The notes under the pieces: generated by a model | What the model saw: the letters and a program-made list of their open reading frames with translations, nothing else | What the model was told of the DNA's origin: nothing | The model's database searches: none | Program-made: the position numbers and the translations under genes | In this document: positions 13,028 to 25,800 of the stretch, piece after piece | How positions within the stretch are numbered: the first letter of the stretch is position 1 | Layout: the number at the start of each line of letters is the position of its first letter | NCBI GenBank assembly: GCA_954871525.1 | Contig: OX940871.1 | Location: 27,936,586 to 28,000,585, forward strand | DNA from: Parietaria judaica | Lineage: Eukaryota; Streptophyta; Magnoliopsida; Rosales; Urticaceae | DNA length: 64,000 nucleotides | Direction of reading: 5' to 3'

Positions 13028-15448
13028 ATGATTTTAGGGCTTATACATTGGAATTTGAATATAACAAGAGTTCTTAGGCAAAAATATGCAAGGATTAAAT
13101 TGTTGACGAGAAATGCCATAGGAAATGCTATAGCATTTCGTATAGCATTTGTTTAGTTTACATTGTTTACAACCTAAAATTTCAAACCAATTGAAAAAAT
13201 AATGATTTTACGGCTTATACATTGGACTTTTAAAATTACAATCGTTCTCATGCAAAAATATGCAATGATTAAATTGTTGACGAGAAATGCCATAGGAAAT
13301 GCTATAGCATTTCTTATGGCATTTCTTTATTTTACATTGTTTATGACATAAAATTTCAAACCAATTGAAAAAATAATGATTTTAGGGCTTATACATTGGA
13401 ATTTGAATATAACAAGAGTTCTCATGCAAAAATATGCAAGGATTAAATTGTTGACGAGAAATGCCATAGGAAATGTTATAGCGTTTTCTATAGCATTTCT
13501 TTATTTTACAGTTTTTACAACCTTAAATTTCGAACTAATTGAAAAAATAATGATTTTAGGGCTTAGACATTGGAATTTTAATATTACAAACGTTCTCATA
13601 CAAAAATATGCAAGGATTAAATTGTTGACGAGAAATGCCATAGGAAATGCTATAGCATATCCTATAGCATTTCTTTGATTTATATTGTTTACGACCTAAA
13701 ATTTCGAACCAATTGAAAAAATAATGATTTTAGGGCTTATTCATTGGAATTTGAATATAACAAGAGTTCTTATGCAAAAATATGCAAGTATTAAATTGTT
13801 GACGAGAAATGCCATAGGAAATGCTACAGCATTTCGTATAGCATTTGTTTAGTTTACATGGTTTACAACCTAAAATTTCAAACCAATTGAAAAAATAATG
13901 ATTTTACGGCTTATACATTGGACTTTTAAAATTACAATCGTTCTCAAGCAAAAATATGCAATGATTAAATTGTTGAAGAGAAATGCCATAGGAAATGCTA
14001 TAGCATTTCTTATGGCATTTCTTTATTTTACATTGTTTATGACATAAAATTTCAAACCAATTGAAACAATAATGATTTTAGGGCTTATACATTGGAATTT
14101 GAATATAACAAGAGTTCTCATGCAAAAATATGCAAGGATTAAATTGTTGACGAGAAATGCCATAGGAAATGTTATAGCGTTTTCTATAGCATTTCTTTAT
14201 TTTACAGTTTTTACAACCTTAAATTTCGAACTAATTGAAAAAATAATGATTTTAGGGCTTATACATTGGAATTTTAATATTACAAACGTTCTCATACAAA
14301 AATATGCAAGGATTAAATTGTTGACGAGAAATGCCATAGGAAATGCTATAGCATATCCTATAGCATTTCTTTGATTTATATTGTTTACGACCTAAAATTT
14401 CGAACCAATTGAAAAAATAATGATTTTAGGGCTTATTCATTGGAATTTGAATATAACAAGAGTTCTTATGCAAAAATATGCAAGTATTAAATTGTTGACG
14501 AGAAATGCCATAGGAAATGCTATAGCATTTCGTATAGCATTTGTTTAGTTTACATGGTTTACAACCTAAAATTTCAAACCAATTGAAAAAATAATGATTT
14601 TACGGCTTATACATTGGACTTTTAAAATTACAATCGTTCTCATGCAAAAATATGCAATGATTAAATTGTTGAAGAGAAATGCCATAGGAAATGCTATAGC
14701 ATTTCTTATGGCATTTCTTTATTTTACATTGTTTATGACATAAAATTTCAAACCAATTGAAAAAATAATGATTTTAGGGCTTATACATTGGAATTTGAAT
14801 ATAACAAGAGTTCTCATGCAAAAATATGCAAGGATTAAATTGTTGACGAGAAATGCCATAGGAAATGTTATAGCGTTTTCTATAGCATTTCTTTATTTTA
14901 CAGTTTTTACAACCTTAAATTTCGAACTAATTGAAAAAATAATGATTTTAGGGCTTATACATTGGAATTTTAATATTACAAACGTTCTCATACAAAAATA
15001 TGCAAGGATTAAATTGTTGACGAGAAATGCCATAGGAAATGCTATAGCATATCCTATAGCATTTCTTTGATTTACATTGTTTACGACCTAAAATTTCGAA
15101 CCAATTGAAAAAATAATGATTTTAGGGCTTATTCATTGGAATTTGAATATAACAAGAGTTTTCATGCAAAAATATGCAAGGATGAAATGTTTGACGAGAA
15201 ATGCCATACTAAATGCTATAGCATTTCATTATTTTACATTTTTTACAACTTTAAATTTCGAATCAATTGAAAAAATAATGATTTTAGGGCTCATACATTA
15301 GAATTTTAATATTACAAGCTTTCTCATGCAAAAATATGAAAGGATTAAATTGTTGACGAGAAATGCATAGGAAATGCTAGCATTTCCTATAGCATTTCTT
15401 TATTTTACATTGTTTACGACCTAAAATTTCGAACCAATTGAAAAAATA
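13028..15448 (+). repeat. HOR-A 14-mer with an extra 4-mer, 2421 bp
   Basis: The 4-mers at 13724 and 14420 share private changes: GCAAGTATTAAATTG in L1 and TTGAAGAGAAATGCC in F1. This shows that one 696-bp 4-mer was duplicated locally. The unit ends with the short L3 (15116, 162 bp) and F3 (15278). Confidence 0.9.
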
Positions 15449-17292
15449 ATGATTTTAGGGCTTATACATTGGAATTTGAATATAACAAGAGTTCTTATGC
15501 AAAAATATGCAAGGATTAAATTTTTCTGAGAAATGCCATAGGAAATGCTATAGCAATTCGTATAGCATTTGTTTAGTTTACATTGTTTACAACCTAAAAT
15601 TTCAAACCAATTGAAAAAATAATGATTTTACGGCTTATACATTGGACTTTTAAAATTACAATCGTTCTCATGCAAAAATATGCAATGATTAAATTGTTGA
15701 CGAGAAATGCCATAGGAAATGCTATAGCATTTCTTATGGCATTTCTTTATTTTACATTGTTTATGACATAAAATTTCAAACCAATTGAAAAAATAATGAT
15801 TTTAGGGCTTATACATTGGAATTTGAATATAACAAGAGTTCTCATGCAAAAATATGCAAGGATTAAATTGTTGACGAGAAATGCCATAGGAAATGTTATA
15901 GCGTTTCGTATAGCATTTGTTTAGTTTACATTGTTTACAACCTAAAATTTCGAACCAATTGAAAAAATAATGATTTTACGGCTTATACATTGGAATTTTA
16001 ATATTACAATCGTTCTCATGCAAAAATATGCAAGCATTAAATTGTTGACGAGAAATGCCATAGGGCATTTCTTTATTTTACATTGTTTATGACATAAAAT
16101 TTCGAACCAATTGAAAAAATAATGATTTTAGGGCTTATACATTGGAATTTGAATATTACAAACGTTCTCATACAAAAATATGCAAGGATTAAATTGTTGA
16201 CGAGAAATGCCATAGGAAATGCTATAGCATATCCTATAGCATTTCTTTGATTTACATTGTTTACGACCTAAAATTTCGAACCAATTGAAAAAATTATTAT
16301 TTTAGGGCTTATTCATTGGAATTTGAATATAACAAGAGTTCTCATGCAAAAATATGCAAAGATTAAATTGTTGACGAGAAATGCCATAGGAAATGCTAGC
16401 ATTTCCTATTGCATTTCTTTGTTTTACATTTTTTACAACCTTCAATTTCGAACCAATCGAAAAATAATGATTTTCGGGCTTATACATTGGAATTTTAATA
16501 TTAAAAGCGTTCTCATGCAAAAATATGCAAGGATTAAATTGTTGACAAGAAATGCCATAGGAAATGCTATAGCATTTCCTATGGAATTTCTTTGTTTTAC
16601 ATTGTTTACGACCTAAAATTTCAAACCAATTGAAAAAATAATGATTTTAGGGCTTATACATTGGAATTTGAATATAACAAGAGTTCTCATGCAAAAATAT
16701 GCAAGGATTAAATTGTTGAAGAGAAATGCCATAGGAAATGCTATAGCATTTCGTATAGCATTTGTTTAGTTTACATTGTTTACAACCTAAAATTTCGAAC
16801 CAATTGAAAAAATAATGATTTTACGGCTTATACATTGGAATTTTAATATTACAATCGTTCTCATGCAAAAATATGCAAGCATTAAATTGTTGACGAGAAA
16901 TGCCATAGGGCATTTCTTTATTTTACATTGTTTATGACATAAAATTTCGAACCAATTGAAAAAATAATGATTTTAGGGCTTATACATTGGAATTTGAATA
17001 TAACAAGAGTTCTCATGCAAAAATATGCAAGGATTAAATTGTTGAAGAGAAATGCCATAGGAAATGCTATAGCATTTCGTATAGCATTTGTTTAGTTTAC
17101 ATTGTTTACAACCTAAAATTTCGAACCAATTGAAAAAATAATGATTTTACGGCTTATACATTGGAATTTTAATATTACAATCGTTCTCATGCAAAAATAT
17201 GCAAGCATTAAATTGTTGACGAGAAATGCCATAGGGCATTTCTTTATTTTACATTGTTTATGACATAAAATTTCGAACAAATTGAAAAAATA
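15449..17292 (+). repeat. Transition zone of hybrid and truncated monomers between HOR-A and HOR-B
   Basis: The strict HOR-A order breaks down here. The monomer at 15796 starts as L2 and ends as L1, with the switch at GTTATAGCGTTTCGTATAGC. The monomer at 16122 starts as L (TTGAATATTACAAACG) and continues as F2. F-class monomers at 15970, 16815 and 17141 are only 152 bp because 22 bp of the dyad are gone (CCATAGGGCATTTC). Monomers at 16296 and 16467 already resemble region B types. I read this as a recombination front where two HOR families meet. Confidence 0.85.
16641..17292 (+). repeat. 326-bp dimer duplicated in tandem (2 copies)
   Basis: Each copy is one 174-bp L monomer (with TTGAAGAG) and one 152-bp F monomer with the 22-bp dyad deletion. 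Copies start at 16641 and 16967 and are nearly identical. A third copy of the short F monomer lies just upstream at 15970. Confidence 0.9.
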
Positions 17293-19344
17293 ATTATTTT
17301 AGGGCTTATACATTGGAATTTTAATATTCCAAGCGTTCTCATGCAAAAATATGCAAGGATTAAATTACTGACGAGAAATGCCATAGAAAATGCTATAGCA
17401 TTTCCTATAGCATTTCATTATTTTACATATTTTACAACCTTAAATTTCGAACCAATTGAAAAAATAATGATTTTAGGGCTTATACATTGGAATTTTAATA
17501 TTACAAGCGTTCTCATGCAAAAATATGCAAGGATTAAATTGTTGACGAGAAATGCCATAGGAAATTCTATAGCATTTCCTATAGCATTTCTTTATTTTAC
17601 ATTGTTTACGAGCTAAAATTTCGAACCAATTGAAAAAATAATGATTTAAGGGCTTATACATTGGTATTTGAATATAACAAGAGTTCTCATGCAAAAATAT
17701 GCTAGGTTTAAATTGTTGAAGAGAAATGCCATAGGAAATGCTAGCATTTCCTATAGCATTTCTTTATTTTACATTTTTTACAACCGTATATTTCGAACCA
17801 ATTGAAAAAATGATTATTTTAGGGCTTATACATTGGAATTTTAATATTAGAAGCGTTCTCATGCAAAAATATGCAAGGATTAAATTGTTGACGAGAAATG
17901 CCATAGGAAATTCTATAGCATTTCCTATAGCATTTCTTTATTTTACATTGTTTACGATCGAAAATTTCGAACCAACTGAAAAAATAATTATTTTAGGGCT
18001 TACACATTGGAATTTGAATATAACAAAAGTTCTCATGCAAAAATATGCAAGGTTTAAATTGTTGAAGAGAAATACCATAGGAAATGCTATAGCATTTCCT
18101 ATAGCATTTCTTTATTTTACATTTTTTACAACCTAAAATTTCGAACCAATTGAAAAAATGATTATTTTAGGGCTTATACATTGGAATTTTAATATTACAA
18201 GCGTTCTCATGCAAAAATATGCAAGGATTAAATTGTTGACGAGAAATGCCATAGGAAATGCTATAGCATTTCCTATAGCATTTCTTTATTTTACATAGTT
18301 TACGACCTAAAATTTCGTACCAATTGAAAAAATAATGATTTTAGGGCTTATACGTTGGAATTTCAATATAACAAGAGTTCTCATGCAAAAATATGCAAGG
18401 ATTAAATTGTTGACGAGAAATGCCATTGGAAATGCCTTTATTTTACTTTGTTTACAACCTAAAATTTCGAACCAATAGAAAAAATAATGATTTTAGGGCT
18501 TATACATTGGAATTTTAATATTCCAAGCGTTCTTATGAAAAAATATGCAAGGATTAAATTACTGACGAGAAATGCCATAGGAAATGCTATAGCATTTCTT
18601 ATAGCATTTCTTTATTTTACATTTTTTACAACCTTAAATTCCAAACCAATTGAAAAAATGATGATTTTAGGGCTTATACATTGGAATTTTAATATTACAA
18701 GCATTCTCATGCAAAAATATGCAAGGATTAAATTGTTGACGAGAAATGCCATAGGAAATGCTATAGCATTTCCTATAGCATTTCTTTATTTTACATTGTT
18801 TACGACCTAAAATTTGGAACCAATTGAAAAGATAATGATATTAGGGATTATACATTGGAATTTGAATATAATAAGAGTTCTCATGCAAAAAAATGCAAGG
18901 TTTAAATTGTTGAAGAGAAATGCCATAGGAAATGCTATAGCATTTCCTATAGCATTACTTTATTTTACATTTTTTACAACCTTAAATTTTGAACCAATTG
19001 AAAAAATGATGATTTTAGGGCTTATACATTGGAATTTTAATATTACAAGCGTTGTCATGCAAAAATATGCAAGGATTAAATTGTTGACGAGAAATGCCAT
19101 AGGAAATGCTATAGCATTTCCTATAGCATTTCTTTATTTTACATAATTTACGACCTAAAATTTCGTACCAATTGAAAAAATAATGATTTTAGGGCTTATA
19201 CGTTGGAATTTGAATATAACAAGAGTTCTCATGCAAAAATATGCAAGGATTAAATTGTTGACGAGAAATGCCATTGGAAATGCTATAGCATTTCTTTATT
19301 TTACATTGTTTACAACCTAAAATTTCAAAACAATAGAAAAAATA
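17293..19344 (+). repeat. HOR-B 12-mer copy 1, 2052 bp
   Basis: It has a 7-mer part (17293-18486, 1194 bp) and a 5-mer part (18487-19344, 858 bp). Markers shared with copy 2 are ACAACCGTATATTTC, GATCGAAAATTTC, CATTGGTATTTG and ATGCTAGGTTTAAATTG. Confidence 0.93.
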
Positions 19345-21396
19345 ATGATTTTAGGGCTTATACATTGGAATTTTAATATTCCAAGCGTTCTCATGCAAAA
19401 ATATGCAAGGATTAAATTACTGACGAGAAATGCCATAGAAAATGCTATAGCATTTCCTATAGCATTTCATTATTTTACATATTTTACAACCTTAAATTTC
19501 GAACCAATTGAAAAAATAATGATTTTAGGGCTTATACATTGGAATTTTAATATTACAAGCGTTCTCATGCAAAAATATGCAAGGATTAAATTGTTGACGA
19601 GAAATGCCATAGGAAATTCTATAGCATTTCCTATAGCATTTCTTTATTTTACATTGTTTACGAGCTAAAATTTTGAACCAATTGAAAAAATAATGATTTA
19701 AGGGCTTATACATTGGTATTTGAATATAACAAGAGTTCTCATGCAAAAATATGCTAGGTTTAAATTGTTGAAGAGAAATGCCATAGGAAATGCTAGCATT
19801 TCCTATAGCATTTCTTTATTTTACATTTTTTACAACCGTATATTTCAAACCAATTGAAAAAATGATTATTTTAGGGCTTATACATTGGAATTTTAATATT
19901 AGAAGCGTTCTCATGCAAAAATATGCAAGGATTAAATTGTTGACGAGAAATGCCATAGGAAATTCTATAGCATTTCCTATAGCATTTCTTTATTTTACAT
20001 TGTTTACGATCGAAAATTTCGAACCAACTGAAAAAATAATTATTTTAGGGCTTACACATTGGAATTTGAATATAACAAAAGTTCTCATGCAAAAATATGC
20101 AAGGTTTAAATTGTTGAAGAGAAATGCCATAGGAAATGCTATAGCATTTCCTATAGCATTTCTTTATTTTACATTTTTTACAACCTAAAATTTCGAACCA
20201 ATTGAAAAAATGATTATTTTAGGGCTTATACATTGGAATTTTAATATTACAAGCGTTCTCATGCAAAAATATGCAAGGATTAAATTGTTGACGAGAAATG
20301 CCATAGGAAATGCTATAGCATTTCCTATAGCATTTCTTTATTTTACATAGTTTACGACCTAAAATTTCGTACCAATTGAAAAAATAATGATTTTAGGGCT
20401 TATACGTTGGAATTTCAATATAACAAGAGTTCTCATGCAAAAATATGCAAGGATTAAATTGTTGACGAGAAATGCCATTGGAAATGCCTTTATTTTACTT
20501 TGTTTACAACCTAAAATTTCGAACCAATAGAAAAAATAATGATTTTAGGGCTTATACATTGGAATTTTAATATTCCAAGCGTTCTTATGCAAAAATATGC
20601 AAGGATTAAATTACTGACGAGAAATGCCATAGGAAATGCTATAGCATTTCTTATAGCATTTATTTATTTTACATTTTTTACAACCTTAAATTTCAAAACA
20701 ATTGAAAAAATGATGATTTTAGGGCTTATACATTGGAATTTTAATATTACAAGCATTCTCATGCAAAAATATGCAAGGATTAAATTGTTGACGAGAAATG
20801 CCATAGGAAATGCTATAGCATTTCCTATAGCATTTCTTTATTTTACATTGTTTACGACCTAAAATTTGGAACCAATTGAAAAGATAATGATATTAGGGCT
20901 TATACATTGGAATTTGAATATAATAAGAGTTCTCATGCAAAAAAATGCAAGGTTTAAATTGTTGAAGAGAAATGCCTTAGGAAATGCTATAGCATTTCCT
21001 ATAGCATTACTTTATTTTACATTTTTTACAACCTTAAATTTCGAACCAATTGAAAAAATGATGATTTTAGGGCTTATACATTGGAATTTTAATATTACAA
21101 GCGTTCTCATGCAAAAATATGCAAGGATTAAATTGTTGACGAGAAATGCCATAGGAAATGCTATAGCATTTCCTATAGCATTTCTTTATTTTACATAGTT
21201 TACGACCTAAAATTTCGTACCAATTGAAAAAATAATGATTTTAGGGCTTATACGTTGGAATTTGAATATAACAAGAGTTCTCATGCAAAAATATGCAAGG
21301 ATTAAATTGTTGACGAGAAATGCCATTGGAAATGCTATAGCATTTCTTTATTTTACATTGTTTACAACCTAAAATTTCAAAACAATAGAAAAAATA
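19345..21396 (+). repeat. HOR-B 12-mer copy 2, 2052 bp
   Basis: It matches copy 1 position by position at a 2052-bp offset (7-mer from 19345, 5-mer from 20539) with scattered single-base differences. A 51-bp stretch including the dyad is shortened identically in both copies (GCCATTGGAAATGCCTTTATTTTAC near 18420 and 20470), so that deletion predates the duplication. Confidence 0.93.
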
Positions 21397-22600
21397 ATGA
21401 TTTTAGGGCTTATACATTGGAATTTTAATATTCCAAGCGTTCTCATGCAAAAATATGCAAGGATTAAATTACTGACGAGAAATGCCATAGAAAATGCTAT
21501 AGCATTTCCTATAGCATTTCATTATTTTACATATTTTACAACCTTAAATTTCGAACCAATTGAAAAAATAATGATTTTAGGGCTTATACATTGGAATTTT
21601 AATATTACAAGCGTTCTCATGCAAAAATATGCAAGGATTAAATTGTTGACGAGAAATGCCATAGGAAATTCTATAGCATTTCCTATAGCATTTCTTTATT
21701 TTACATTGTTTACGAGCTAAAATTTCGAACCAATTGAAAAAATAATGATTTAAGGGCTTATACATTGGTATTTGAATATAACAAGAGTTCTCATGCAAAA
21801 ATATGCTAGGTTTAAATTGTTGAAGAGAAATGCCATAGGAAATGCTAGCATTTCCTATAGCATTTCTTTATTTTACATTTTTTACAACCGTATATTTCGA
21901 ACCAATTGAAAAAATGATTATTTTAGGGCTTATACATTGGAATTTTAATATTAGAAGCGTTCTCATGCAAAAATATGCAAGGATTAAATTGTTGACGAGA
22001 AATGCCATAGGAAATTCTATAGCATTTCCTATAGCATTTCTTTATTTTACATTGTTTACGATCGAAAATTTCGAACCAACTGAAAAAATAATTATTTTAG
22101 GGCTTACACATTGGAATTTGAATATAACAAAAGTTCTCATGCAAAAATATGCAAGGTTTAAATTGTTGAAGAGAAATGCCATAGGAAATGCTATAGCATT
22201 TCCTATAGCATTTCTTTATTTTACATTTTTTACAACCTAAAATTTCGAACCAATTGAAAAAATGATTATTTTAGGGCTTATACATTGGAATTTTAATATT
22301 ACAAGCGTTCTCATGCAAAAATATTCAAGGATTAAATTGTTGACGAGAAATGCCATAGGAAATGCTATAGCATTTCCTATAGCATTTCTTTATTTTACAT
22401 AGTTTACGACCTAAAATTTCGTACCAATTGAAAAAATAATGATTTTAGGGCTTATACGTTGGAATTTGAATATAACAAGAGTTCTCATGCAAAAATATGC
22501 AAGGATTAAATTGTTGACGAGAAATGCCATTGGAAATGCTATAGCATTTCTTTATTTTACATTGTTTACAACCTAAAATTTCGAACCAATAGAATTAATA
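21397..22600 (+). repeat. HOR-B partial third copy, 7-mer of 1204 bp
   Basis: It follows the 7-mer part of the 12-mer and ends on an L' monomer. Instead of the 5-mer part of the 12-mer, the array then continues as free pentamers. Confidence 0.85.
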
Positions 22601-25175
22601 ATGATTTTAGGGCTTATACATTGGAATTTTAATATTCCAAGCGTTCTCATGCAAAAATATGCAAGGATTAAATTACTGACGAGAAATGCCATAGAAAATG
22701 CTATAGTATTTCCTATAGCATTTCTTTATTTTACATATTTTACAACCTTAAATTTCGAACCAATTGAAAAAATAATGATTTTAGGGCTTATACATTGGAA
22801 TTTTAATATTACAAGCGTTCTCATGCAAAAATATGCAAGGATTAAATTGTTGACGAGAAATGCCATAGGAAATTCTATAGCATTTCCTATAGCATTTCTT
22901 TATTTTACATTGTTTACGATCGAAAATTTCGAACCAACTGAAAAAATAATTATTTTAGGGCTTACACATTGGAATTTGAATATAACAAAAGTTCTCATGC
23001 AAAAATATGTAAGGTTTAAATTGTTGACGAGAAATGCCATAGGAAATTCTATAGCATTTCCTATAGCATTTCTTTATTTTACATTGTTTACGAGCTAAAA
23101 TTTCGAACCAATTGAAAAAATGATGATTTTGGGGCTTATACATTGGAATTTTAATATTACAAGCGTTCTCATGCAAAAATATGCAAGGATTAAATTGTTG
23201 ACGAGAAATGCCATAGGAAATGCTATAGCATTTCCTATAGCATTTCTTTATTTTACATAGTTTACGACCTAAAATTTCGTACCAATTGAAAAAATAATGA
23301 TTTTAGGGCTTATACGTTGGAATTTGAATATAACAAGAGTTCTCATGCAAAAATATGCAAGGATTAAATTGTTGACGAGAAATGCCATTGGAAATGCTAT
23401 AGCATTTCTTTGTTTTACATTGTTTACAACCTAAAATTTCAAAACAATAGAAAAAATAATGATTTTAAAGCTTATACATTGGAATTTTAATATTTCAAGC
23501 GTTCTCATGCAAAAATATGCAAGGATTAAATTACTGACGAGAAATGCCATAGAAAATGCTATAGCATTTCCTATAGCATTTCATTATTTTACATATTTTA
23601 CAACCTTAAATTTCGAACCAATTGAAAAAATAAGGATTTTAGGGCTTATACATTAGAATTTTAATATTACAAGCGTTCTCATGCAAAAATATGCAAGGAT
23701 TAAATTGTTGAAGAGAAATGCCATAGGAAATGCTATAGCATTTCTTATAGCATTTCTTTATTTTACATTTTTTACGAGCTAAAATTTCGAACCAATTGAA
23801 AAAATAATGATTTAAGGGCTTATACATTGGTATTTGAATATAACAAGAGTTCTCATGCAAAAATATGCTAGGTTTAAATTGTTGAAGAGAAATGCCATAG
23901 GAAATGCTATAGCATTTCCTATAGCATTTCTTTATTTTACATTTTTTACAACCGTATATTTCGAACCAATTGAAAAAATGATTATTTTAGGGCTTATACA
24001 TTGGAATTTTAATATTACAAGCGCTCTCATGCAAAAATATGCAAGGATTAAATTGTTGACGAGAAATGCCATAGGAAATGCTATAGCATTTCCTATAGCA
24101 TTTCTTTATTTTACATAGTTTACGACCTAAAATTTCGTACCAATTGAAAAAAATAATGATTTTAGGGCTTATACGTTGGAATTTGAATATAACAAGAGTT
24201 CTCATGCAAAAATATGCAAGGATTAAATTGTTGACGAGAAATTCCATTGGAAATGCTATAGCATTTCTTTATTTTACATTGTTTACAACCTAAAATTTCG
24301 AACCAATAGAAAAAATAATGATTTTAGGGCTTATACATTGGAATTTTAATATTCCAAGCGTTCTCATGCAAAAATATGCAAGGATTAAATTACTGACGAG
24401 AAATGCCATAGAAAATGCTATAGCATTTCCTATAGCATTTCTTTATTTTACATATTTTACAACCTTAAATTTCGAACCAATTGAAAAAATAATGATTTTA
24501 GGGCTTATACATTGGAATTTTAATATTAAAAGCGTTCTCATGCAAAAATATGCAAGGATTAAATTGTTGACGAGAAATGCCATAGGAAATGCTATAGCAT
24601 TTCCTATAGCATTTCTTTATTTTACATTGTTTACCAGCTAAAATTTTGAACCAATTGAAAAAATAATGATTTAACGGCTTATACATTGGAATTTTAATAT
24701 AACAAGAGTCCTCATGCAAAAATATGCTAGGTTTAAATTGTTGAAGAGAAATGCCATAGGAAATGCTATAGCATTTCCTATAGCATTTCTTTATTTTACA
24801 TTTTTTACAACTGTATATTTCGAACCAATTGAAAAAATGATGATTTTAGGGCTTATACATTGGAATTTTAATATTAAAAGCGCTCTCATGCAAAAATATG
24901 CAAGGATTAAATTGTTGTCGAGAAATGCCATAGGAAATGCTATAGCATTTCCTATAGCATTTCTTTATTTTACATAGTTTACGGCCTAAAATTTCGTACC
25001 AATTGAAAAAATAATGATTTTATGGCTTATACGTTGGAATTTAAATATAACAAGAGTTCTCATGCAAAAATATGCAAGGATTAAATTGTTGACGAGAAAT
25101 GCCATTGGAAATGCTATAGCATTTCTTTATTTTACATTGTTTACAACCTAAAATTTCGAACCAATAGAAAAAATA
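22601..25175 (+). repeat. HOR-B pentamer, three copies of 858-859 bp
   Basis: Units start at 22601, 23459 and 24318 with the P monomer and have the order P-T-L-T-L'. The one-base difference in copy 2 is an extra A in TTGAAAAAAATAATG near 24145. The L monomer of copy 1 differs from copies 2 and 3, which share ACAACCGTATATTTC or ACAACTGTATATTTC. Confidence 0.9.
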
Positions 25176-25611
25176 ATGATTTTAGGGCTTATACATTGGA
25201 ATTTTAATATTCCTAGCGTTCTCATGCAAAAATATTCAAGAATTAAATTACTGACGAGAAATGCCATAGGAAATGCTATAGCATTTCCTATAGAATTTAT
25301 TTATTTTACATTTTTTACAACCTTAAATTTCAAACCAATTGAAAAAATGATAATTTTAGGGCTTATACATTGGAATTTTAATATTACAAGCATTCTCATG
25401 CAAAAATATGCAAGGATTAAATTGTTGACGAGAAATGCCATATAGCATTTCCTATAGCATTTCTTTATTTTACATTGTTTACGACCTAAAATTTCAAACC
25501 AATAGAAAAAATAATGATTTTAGGGCTTATACATTGGAATTTTAATATTCCAAGCGTTCTCATGCAAAAATATGCAAGGATTAAATTACTGACGAGAAAT
25601 GCCATAGAAAA

Positions 25612-25619
25612 TGCTATAG
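25612..25619 (+). repeat. Left target-site duplication TGCTATAG
   Basis: It directly precedes the left inverted end and is identical to 26742-26749. The 8-bp site lies at the centre of the monomer palindrome. Confidence 0.92.
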
Positions 25620-25632
25620 CAAGGTTCGACTT
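25620..25632 (+). repeat. Left terminal inverted repeat of the hAT-like element
   Basis: CAAGGTTCGACTT. It pairs with the reverse complement of 26729-26741 at 12 of 13 positions; the mismatch is G against A at position 9. Confidence 0.92.
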
Positions 25633-25800
25633 CTCGACGATAATCGTCGATTATCGGCGATTTTCGGTCTTACCGGTAGTTACCGGTAAATATTCGACCA
25701 CATTAGTTATCGTTTTATGACTTTTCGCTCGAAAATTTCGAAAATCGGTAAGGTGGTTATCAATCGATTATCGCCAAATACAGTGTAAAATTTGAATGCT
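25633..25800. other. Left sub-terminal motif region of the hAT-like element
   Basis: It holds clustered CGATAATCG, CGATTATCG, ACCGGTA and ATCGGTAA motifs in both orientations, including CGTCGATTATCGGCGA and TTACCGGTAGTTACCGGTAA. By analogy with Ac-type elements, such clusters are likely transposase-binding sites. This role is inferred from position and density only. Confidence 0.6.

Larger units (their letters stand above)
1..15448 (+). repeat. Satellite array, region A: alternating L/F dimers in 4-mer/6-mer HORs
   Basis: The region is about 89 head-to-tail monomers of 174 bp. Classes alternate strictly: an L monomer (TTGAATATAACAAGAGTTCT) is always followed by an F monomer (TTTAATATTACAA plus ATCG, ACG or GCTT variants). 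Six types can be told apart. L1 ends GCATTTGTTTAG, F1 has TTTTACGGCTT and ends TTTATGACATAAAA, and L2 has GTTATAGCG and TTTTACAGTTTTTACAACC. F2 has CTCATACAAAAA and GCATATCCTATAGC, L3 has GGATAAATGTTTGACG or GGATGAAATGTTTGACG, and F3 has ACAAGCTTTCTC and lost 3 bp. The order is L1-F1-L2-F2, with or without L3-F3, so 4-mers and 6-mers mix. Copies of the same type differ by only a few bases over 15 kb, while different types differ much more, which is the hallmark of HOR homogenisation. No coding content is supported. Confidence 0.97.
17293..25619 (+). repeat. Satellite array, region B: 12-mer (2052 bp) and pentamer (858 bp) HORs
   Basis: Monomers are mostly 171-174 bp of the types P (ATTCCAAGCG, TTACTGACG), T (ATTACAAGCG), L (GGTTTAAATTGTTGAAGAG) and L' (ATACGTTGG). 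The basic series P-T-L-T-L' makes an 858-bp pentamer. In the first two units a 7-mer plus a pentamer form a 2052-bp 12-mer. Types and order differ entirely from region A, although the underlying monomer is the same family. The region continues after the transposon at 25620-26741. Confidence 0.95.

Noticed and set aside
1..15448. Primate alpha satellite, suggested by the unit length and A/B-like alternation
   Set aside because: The monomer sequence bears no resemblance to alpha satellite landmarks that I know and is far more A/T-rich. Only the length and the HOR habit are similar.
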